Positions 46,851 through 51,765 of a DNA stretch of 51,765 nt are shown piece by piece. A program made the position numbers and the translations under genes. The stretch's first letter is position 1, and the number at the start of each line of letters is the position of its first letter. This DNA is from Methylobacterium aquaticum (GTDB lineage Bacteria; Pseudomonadota; Alphaproteobacteria; Rhizobiales; Beijerinckiaceae): assembly GCF_001043915.1 (NCBI RefSeq), contig NZ_LABX01000048.1:1-51765 (forward strand), given 5' to 3'. Below the pieces are notes generated by a model, which ran no database searches, was not told the DNA's origin, and saw only the letters and a program-made list of their open reading frames with translations.

Positions 46851-47405
46851 ATGCCGAGCCAGAAGCAGAAGATGCTCGCCGGCGAACTCTACATCGCCAA
46901 CGATCCGGAGCTGATGGCCGACAACCGGCGCATCTCGGAATGGATGGACCGCTACAACGCCCGCACCACGTCGAGCCAGCCGGAGCGGCAGGCGCTGATG
47001 GCGGAGGCTTTCGCCCGGGTCGGCGAGGGCTGCGACATCCGCCCGCCGTTCCATTGCGACTACGGCTACAACATCAGCCTCGGCCGCGGCGTCTTCCTGA
47101 ACTTCAATTGCTGCATCCTGGACATCGTCGCGGTGACGATCGGCGACATGACGCAGATCGGGCCGGGCGTGCAGATCCTCACCGCCGACCATCCGCGCGA
47201 TCCGGCCCAGCGCCGGCAGATGCTCGAATTCGGCCGGCCGATCGCGATCGGGGCCAATGTCTGGATCGGCGGCGGCGCGATGATCCTGCCGGGCGTGACG
47301 ATCGGCGACGACGCCATCATCGGGGCGGGCAGCGTGGTGACCCGCGACGTGCCGGCGGGCTGCGTCGCCGTGGGCAATCCGGCGCGGGGGAGACTGCCGG
47401 GATAG
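46851..47405 (+). CDS. Sugar O-acetyltransferase (LacA/Maa-like, hexapeptide repeat)
   Basis: 184 residues. Begins KMLAGELYIANDPELMADNR, typical of maltose/galactoside acetyltransferases. The left-handed beta-helix is made of hexapeptide units (IGDMTQIGPGVQIL, IGANVWIGGGAMILPGVTIG, DDAIIGAGSVVTRDVPAG). The catalytic histidine is in TADHPRD. It acetylates a sugar hydroxyl with acetyl-CoA; the natural substrate is unknown, and detoxification of non-metabolised sugars is the usual proposal. GCGAGGAA precedes the start. Confidence 0.9.
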   Translation: MPSQKQKMLAGELYIANDPELMADNRRISEWMDRYNARTTSSQPERQALMAEAFARVGEGCDIRPPFHCDYGYNISLGRGVFLNFNCCILDIVAVTIGDMTQIGPGVQILTADHPRDPAQRRQMLEFGRPIAIGANVWIGGGAMILPGVTIGDDAIIGAGSVVTRDVPAGCVAVGNPARGRLPG

Positions 47406-47412
47406 CCCAGCC

Positions 47413-47883
47413 TCAGCTCTCCGGCCGGCACACCACCAGCAGGTTGGCGACGAGCACCTGCACCGGCTCGCCATGCTGGTTCAGCGTCGTGGTCCGCACC
47501 TTGGCGAGGCCCTGGCCCGGCCGCGAGCGGGAGGGTCGCACCTCGATCACCTCGCTCTCGAGCCGGATCGTGTCGCCCGGCCGCAGGGGCTTCGGCCAGC
47601 GCAGCTCGTCCATGCCGGCCCCGATGATGCCGCCGGCAAGGCGCAGCCCGCCCCCGACGAGGAGCCGCATGGTGAGCGATGCGGTGTGCCAGCCGCTCGC
47701 CGCGAGGCCGCCGAAGAAGGTCGACTCAGCCTTCCCGGCATCGAGGTGGAAGGGCTGGGGATCGAAGCTTTCGGCGAACCGGACGATGTCGGCCTCGGTC
47801 ACCGTGGTCTCCCCCGAGCGGTAGATCTGGCCCGGCGCCAGATCCTCCAGATACAACTCCTTGCCATCCCGCTCCCGCGTCAT
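47413..47883 (-). CDS. MaoC-family dehydratase
   Basis: 156 residues, hot-dog fold. Block YRSGETTVTEADIVRFAESF, then DPQPFHLDAGKAESTFFGGL and AASGWHTASLTMRLLV, the hydratase-2 motif region with catalytic His and Asp. The C-terminal strand region carries RPGDTIRLESEVIEVRPS. Enoyl-CoA hydratase-like activity is the family norm; the substrate is not known. Its start overlaps the MATE stop (ATGA), so the two are co-translated. Confidence 0.88.
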   Translation of the reverse strand: MTRERDGKELYLEDLAPGQIYRSGETTVTEADIVRFAESFDPQPFHLDAGKAESTFFGGLAASGWHTASLTMRLLVGGGLRLAGGIIGAGMDELRWPKPLRPGDTIRLESEVIEVRPSRSRPGQGLAKVRTTTLNQHGEPVQVLVANLLVVCRPES

Positions 47884-49268
47884 CGCTCGTCCCCTCCCAC
47901 CGCGACCAGGACCGGCGCCGTCCCGGTCCCGCGAAACCACGCCCCGGCGGCGACGGCACCGGCATTGATGAGCCCGAGCGCGGCGAGCCCGAGGCCGAGC
48001 GCCAGGAAGACCCCGTCGAGCGAGAGGCCGAGGTGTAACGCCAGGACGCCGCCGCCGATCGACACCGCCATGCGGGCGAGCCCCGCCACCAGCGGCCAGC
48101 CGACCCGGCCGGCCCCTTGCGAGGCGAAGTAGAGGGCGAGCCCGACGCCGGCGAAGCCGTAGAACGGCCCGACGAGATGGAGGTAGCGGCTGCCCACCGT
48201 GAGCATCTGCGGATCGTCCCCGAACAGGCTCAGGAACGGCCGAGGCCACAGGGCAGCGGCGAGCCCGATTCCCTCCGTAAGCCCGCCCGCGATCGCCGCC
48301 CCGGTCCAGGCCACCCGGAGCGCACGCGCCCGGTCGCCGGCGCCGATGCAGGTGCCGACCATCGCGCCGATCGGCGCGCCGAGGCCGAAGACGAGGGGCA
48401 CCAGCAGGTATTCGAGCCGCGCCCCGGTGCCGTAGCCCGCGACCGCGGCCGGGCCCGCCTCCCCCGCGAAGGCGGTGGCGACGGCGATGGTGACGTTGGT
48501 GGTGGCGCTGACGATCGACGAGACGGCGCCGATCCGCAGGATGTCGCGCAACGGCTCCCAGGCGAGGCGCGGCGGCCGGGTACCCGGCCGCAACAGCCCG
48601 CGCCCGGCCCAGAGGTGATGGGCGAAGACCAGCGTGCCGGCGGCGTAGTAGGCCAGCACCGCGGCGCCGCCGCCGACGATGCCGAGGCCCGGAAGCGGCC
48701 CGAACCCGTAGATCAGGGCGGGCGAGAGCGGCACCAGCACGGCGGCGCCGATGCTGATGACGACGGCCGGCAGCGCCATGTTGCCGGTGCCGCGGATCAC
48801 CGCGGCGAGCGCGTTGAACAGCCAGACCAGCACCGCGCCGCTGAAGACCACGCCGCCATAGGTCGTGGCCGCGGCGAGCGACGCGCCCTCACCTCCCATG
48901 ACCCGATAGAGTGCCGGCCCGAAGGCGAGTTCGAGCGCCGTGGTGAGGAGCCCGAGAGCGAGGCCGATGGCGGCGGCGTACCACGGCAGCCTGTCGGCCT
49001 CCGCCCGCCGTCCGGCGCCGAGGCTGCGGGCCACCGCCGACAGGATGCCGCCGCCCATGGCCCCGGCGGAAATCATCTGAACCAGCATCAGCACCGGGAA
49101 GACCAACGCCATGCCGGCCAGTGCATCGGTGCCGAGACCAGCAACGAAGGCGGTCTCGATCAGCCCGACCAGGGACTGGACCAGCATCACCACCACGTTC
49201 GGCGCGGCGAGGCGAAGCAGCGTCGGCCCGATCGGGGCGTGGAGCAGGCGGTGGGTGCGCGCATCCAT
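47880..49268 (-). CDS. MATE-family efflux transporter
   Basis: 462 residues from ATG 49268. Two repeats of six membrane spans can be followed, beginning LLRLAAPNVVVMLVQSLVGL and, in the second half, RIGAVSSIVSATTNVTIAVA. MATE proteins expel cationic drugs or metabolites with H+ or Na+. ATGA overlap with the MaoC-like gene. Upstream at 49324-49339 a near-palindrome ACTCGCATATGCAAGT (14 of 16) might be an operator, but no regulator gene is adjacent on this side. Confidence 0.88.
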   Translation of the reverse strand: MDARTHRLLHAPIGPTLLRLAAPNVVVMLVQSLVGLIETAFVAGLGTDALAGMALVFPVLMLVQMISAGAMGGGILSAVARSLGAGRRAEADRLPWYAAAIGLALGLLTTALELAFGPALYRVMGGEGASLAAATTYGGVVFSGAVLVWLFNALAAVIRGTGNMALPAVVISIGAAVLVPLSPALIYGFGPLPGLGIVGGGAAVLAYYAAGTLVFAHHLWAGRGLLRPGTRPPRLAWEPLRDILRIGAVSSIVSATTNVTIAVATAFAGEAGPAAVAGYGTGARLEYLLVPLVFGLGAPIGAMVGTCIGAGDRARALRVAWTGAAIAGGLTEGIGLAAALWPRPFLSLFGDDPQMLTVGSRYLHLVGPFYGFAGVGLALYFASQGAGRVGWPLVAGLARMAVSIGGGVLALHLGLSLDGVFLALGLGLAALGLINAGAVAAGAWFRGTGTAPVLVAVGGDER

Positions 49269-49607
49269 CGGGCGGCACGTCTCGTCAGTGAGCGCGGCCG
49301 GCGACCCCGGCACGGGGCAATTACTCGCATATGCAAGTTTTCCGTCAAGCCATATGACGGAGGCGGTTCGGGTCAACCGGCGCGCAGATGCGAGAAATGA
49401 CTGGCCTGCCTGCGCTCACGCCCGCCACGTCAGGATCGAGCATGGCACACGGCAGGAGCGTGACTGCTTCGGGCTCGGGGCTCTCCCACCCTCAACCCCA
49501 TGCCATGGTCGTGTACCGTGAAGATCAAGGTCGTCGGTCAGCAGAATGGTCATTGTCTTAACGCAGATTCTTGCCGCCGAACCGGTGACCGCTTCGGCGA
49601 AATCGGC
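49269..49607. other. Gap upstream of the MATE gene with a half repeat
   Basis: About 340 bases. It holds the near-palindrome at 49324-49339 and the truncated 102-bp repeat copy at 49561-49609. Nothing else recognised. Confidence 0.5.
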
Positions 49608-49609
49608 TC
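49561..49609 (-). repeat. 102-bp repeat, truncated copy D (5' half only)
   Basis: Minus-strand sequence GAGCCGATTTCGCCGAAG, then CGGTCACCGGTTCGGCGGCA, ending AATCTGCG, matches the first half of the repeat with a few changes. The second half with the CGTTGGC hairpin is missing. It starts within the stop codon of the AlgX-like gene, so the stop is partly made of repeat DNA. Confidence 0.85.
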
Positions 49610-50522
49610 AAGCCGCCACCCCCAACGCCGCCAGCCGCTCCGCCTCCACGGTGGCGAGGTCGAAATCGTCCTCGGGAACCCGCGGCAGGAAGCGCTCGAC
49701 CTGCTCGCAGAGCACGATGTCGGGCAGGATCCGCTCGACATAGCCCCAGTCGAGGTTCGACGACCAGATGAAGTGGACCTCGCGGAAGGTCTCGGCCAGC
49801 ATCGCGGTCAGGCCGTTCCCCGAGAAGTTGGCGCAGGAATCGCCGAACAGTACCAGGATGCGGGGATCGGCGTCGGGCGAGCGGTTGCGGTAGACCGCGT
49901 GGGCGCCGCTATGCAGCTCGCCGAGACGGCCGGCCGCCGCATAGGCGTCGATGAGGCGGCCGCCGCCGACCCGCTCGGCATCGCGAAACAGGTGGTAATT
50001 GCGCACGGTCTCGACGGGCGGCGCGTCGAGCTTGTTGCCGATGTCGAGCACGGCCTCGAACTCGTCGAACGGCCGCGCCAGGAAGTCGGTGCGCGGGGTG
50101 GCACCGCAGGTGCGGCAGACCAGCCGGTAGGCGAGCAGGCAGCCGTGGATGTTCCAGTGGGTGTCGGTGCGGTAATGCAGGTCGCGCTCGTTCCGCCGCG
50201 CCCGCATCGGCCCAAGGAGATCGATCCAGGCCCGGCGGCCCAGCCACGACCATCGCATCAGGGCGCCGAGGCGGCGGGCCGGCGCGTGGCGCGGATCGAG
50301 GGTGAGACCCTCGAAGCGATCCTCGTAGATGCTGAGCTTCTCGGGGACCACGAGATGCAGGTAGCGCGCGCCGAAGGTGTGGCCGCGCCGGACGCGCCGC
50401 AGGATCTGCCGGCGCCACTGGCGCAGGACCCGGTCCATCGGGCGGACCCGCCGGTACTGGTCCGCTACCTCGTTGGTGCCCCCGGTGAGGAACAGCCACC
50501 CGTCCTTGCCCGCGTGATACAT
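49608..50522 (-). CDS. AlgX/AlgJ-like SGNH-fold protein
   Basis: 304 residues. The AlgX/AlgJ acetyltransferase pattern is visible: GKDGWLFLTGGTN at the start, YRTDTHWNIHG (Asp120-His122 of the active site) and LFGDSCANFSG (Ser229). Family members O-acetylate alginate or similar polysaccharides in the periplasm, but this protein has no signal peptide or membrane span in the annotated frame and starts only four residues before the first conserved block. Either the secretion signal is lost or the protein acts inside the cell. The stop codon overlaps repeat copy D. Confidence 0.78.
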   Translation of the reverse strand: MYHAGKDGWLFLTGGTNEVADQYRRVRPMDRVLRQWRRQILRRVRRGHTFGARYLHLVVPEKLSIYEDRFEGLTLDPRHAPARRLGALMRWSWLGRRAWIDLLGPMRARRNERDLHYRTDTHWNIHGCLLAYRLVCRTCGATPRTDFLARPFDEFEAVLDIGNKLDAPPVETVRNYHLFRDAERVGGGRLIDAYAAAGRLGELHSGAHAVYRNRSPDADPRILVLFGDSCANFSGNGLTAMLAETFREVHFIWSSNLDWGYVERILPDIVLCEQVERFLPRVPEDDFDLATVEAERLAALGVAA

Positions 50523-50591
50523 CCGCTTCCCTACACGCGGTCCCGCAGGAGGGGAGATCCGCCACCGGGGCGATCTGCTACGGCAGAATGG

Positions 50592-50621
50592 AAAAATAAA
50601 GGTGCCCCCGCCCGAGGGGGC
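50592..50621 (-). terminator. Intrinsic terminator for the aminophosphonate-binding protein gene
   Basis: On the minus strand GCCCCC-TCGGGC-GGGGGC forms a 6-bp GC stem, followed by ACCTTTATTTTT. It starts 6 nt after the stop of the binding-protein gene. Confidence 0.85.
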
Positions 50622-50627
50622 CCGCCG

Positions 50628-51623
50628 TCAGCGCTCGCGGACCTTGGCACCGTAGCGGCGGCGCCACTCGGCCAGGATGCGGGACCGGTTGCGGGCCATC
50701 CAGCCGAGGTCGTTGCGGATCATTCGGGCCTCGGCATGGGGCGGGTAATGCGGGCCCGGGCTGGAGAGACCCGGATAGGCCACGATGGCGAAGCTGCGGG
50801 CGTAGAGCATGTTCGCCTCCCGGCTCGCTGCCCAGTCCGCCACCCGCCGGGCCAGCGCGAGGTGGGGCCGGCGGGCCACGACCGCGAAGCCCTCCGCCTC
50901 CCAGCCGGTGCCGTCGACCGGCACCACGATGTCGATCGGCGCCCCCGCCGCCTTCTCGGCGGCGGCCCGCATGTCGAAGGACAGGCCGACGGCGGCACCG
51001 CCCGACGCCGCCTCCCGGCAGGGGGCCGAGCCGCTCGGCAGATAGGCGGCGACGTTCTCGTGCAGGGCGTCCATATAGGTCCAGCCCGCATCCTCCCCGA
51101 AGGTCTGGAGCCAGCCCGCGACGAGCAGGTAGCCGGTGCCGGAGGCCGACGGGTCGGGCATCACGATCCGACCCTTGAAGGCGGGACCGAGGAGATCGCG
51201 CCAGAAGCTCGGGCGCGAGATCCGGTGCCGGCCCGCCACCTCGGTGTTGAAGCAGAGCACCCCCAGATAGGCGTCCATGCCGGTCCAGCTATAGGGCGGA
51301 GCCGGATCGCGGAAGAACGGCCGCAGCGCCTCGACGCCGGCGGGGCGGTAGGGATCGAGGAGACCCGCCGCCTCGAATTGCAGCAGGCTGGTGGTGGCGA
51401 TGCCGATCACCAGGTCGGCCTGCGGCGCATCCCGCTCGGCGAGCAGGCGATCAGTGACGATCCCGGTCGAGGCCCGCAGCCAGGCGATCTCGACCTGGGG
51501 CAGAGCCGCCTCGATTGCCTGCCGGACCGGGTCGAGCTGCTCGATCTCGAGGGCCGTGTAGGCGACGAGCCGGGTCCGCTCCGCCCCGGCGGCGGGCGCC
51601 AGGCAGGCGGTGGCTCCCGCCAC
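50628..51623 (-). CDS. 2-aminoethylphosphonate-type ABC transporter substrate-binding protein (PhnS2-like); 5' end uncertain
   Basis: 331 residues from the GTG at 51623. It matches the 2-aminoethylphosphonate-binding family closely along its length: YTALEIEQLDPVRQAI, STGIVTDRLLAERDAPQADL, WTGMDAYLGVLCFNTEVA, GRIVMPDPSASGTGYL, YMDALHENVAAYLPSGSAPC, APIDIVVPVDGTGWEAEG and ADWAASREANMLYARSFAIV. The signal-peptide core LRWLRAGFALAVAGATACLA begins upstream of the GTG, so the true start is probably further right. However, the in-frame sequence goes straight into a 102-bp repeat copy (51661-51762), is open to the window end, and has no start codon. The original start is displaced or lies beyond the window. 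No permease or ATPase gene is visible next to it. Confidence 0.85.
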   Translation of the reverse strand: MAGATACLAPAAGAERTRLVAYTALEIEQLDPVRQAIEAALPQVEIAWLRASTGIVTDRLLAERDAPQADLVIGIATTSLLQFEAAGLLDPYRPAGVEALRPFFRDPAPPYSWTGMDAYLGVLCFNTEVAGRHRISRPSFWRDLLGPAFKGRIVMPDPSASGTGYLLVAGWLQTFGEDAGWTYMDALHENVAAYLPSGSAPCREAASGGAAVGLSFDMRAAAEKAAGAPIDIVVPVDGTGWEAEGFAVVARRPHLALARRVADWAASREANMLYARSFAIVAYPGLSSPGPHYPPHAEARMIRNDLGWMARNRSRILAEWRRRYGAKVRER

Positions 51624-51660
51624 GGCGAGGGCGAACCCGGCCCGAAGCCACCGGAGGGCT

Positions 51661-51762
51661 AAGCAGACTTGCGTTGGCAGGCCAACGCTTCGTCCGCTTA
51701 GGTTCCTGATTGATCGCAGATTTTTGCCGCCGAACCGGTGACCACTTCGGCGAAATCTGCTG
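51661..51762 (-). repeat. 102-bp mobile palindromic repeat, copy C
   Basis: Exactly 102 bp, flanked by CT and AG as copy A, and nearly identical to copy A apart from the first base and a few changes in the middle. It abuts the signal-peptide codons of the aminophosphonate-binding protein gene and is stop-free in that frame (reading SRFRRSGHRFGGKNLRSI, then NLSGRSVGLPTQVCLA). Confidence 0.93.
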
Positions 51763-51765
51763 AGG

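Overview
This window reads as chromosomal DNA of a high-GC alphaproteobacterium. The gene content (yej-type importer, phn C-P lyase operon, DUF1508 and DUF6496 small proteins, an enlarged LigA with a Lys-rich insertion) and the style of its palindromic repeats point to Methylobacterium/Methylorubrum or a close relative. That assignment is inferred from family knowledge; no database was searched. Coding density is high. Many neighbouring genes overlap by ATGA or TGATG, which implies tight operons.

Layout. (1) 1-3852: three glycosyltransferases, the last joined in one reading frame to a polysaccharide deacetylase-like domain (cell-surface glycan). (2) 3898-11424: a yejF/A/B/E-like peptide ABC importer with an embedded methyltransferase-like gene, then a Nudix hydrolase. 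(3) 11555-15040: a run of small genes (His-rich secreted protein, DUF1508, DUF6496, cold shock protein and unknowns). (4) 15153-20648, minus strand: map-radC-ligA-DEDDh exonuclease/SWIM, a genome maintenance cluster, plus a glycine-zipper secreted protein. (5) 20839-24763: zinc-finger protein, FAD monooxygenase, decayed ISAs1-family transposase, orphan Liv-type binding protein, small Cys-rich secreted protein. (6) 25116-32910: divergent phnF and phnGHIJ-GNAT-KLMN, the C-P lyase pathway that releases phosphate from phosphonates. (7) 33077-35688: CYTH-CHAD triphosphatase, RlmB-type rRNA methyltransferase, tRNA-Glu. (8) 35961-44072: an accessory block of regulator/target pairs (YafY/VOC, HxlR/NmrA, GntR/lyase-DctA), a fumarase/aspartase fragment and a Crp/Fnr regulator. 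(9) 44310-51765: htpG, TetR/acetyltransferase, MaoC-MATE, an AlgX-like protein, and a 2-aminoethylphosphonate-type binding protein that may feed the C-P lyase system about 20 kb away.

Most notable observation: a 102-bp repeat (exactly 34 codons) occurs in three full copies (2833-2934, 11455-11556, 51661-51762) and one half copy (49561-49609). The first copy splits one arm of a 32-bp inverted repeat. Removing exactly 102 bp restores the arm at 30 of 32 positions, so the copy is a recent precise insertion between CT and AG. The element is stop-free in at least three of six frames and lies inside or at the edge of coding sequence in three places. A second palindrome family adds 171 bp (57 codons) to the signal-peptide region of a binding protein and a tail to the phn acetyltransferase. 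Together these look like small mobile palindromes able to enter genes without breaking the frame, comparable in logic to the Rickettsia palindromic elements.

Four divergent regulator promoters carry clear palindromic operator candidates (phnF, YafY, HxlR, GntR) and a fifth (TetR) is likely.
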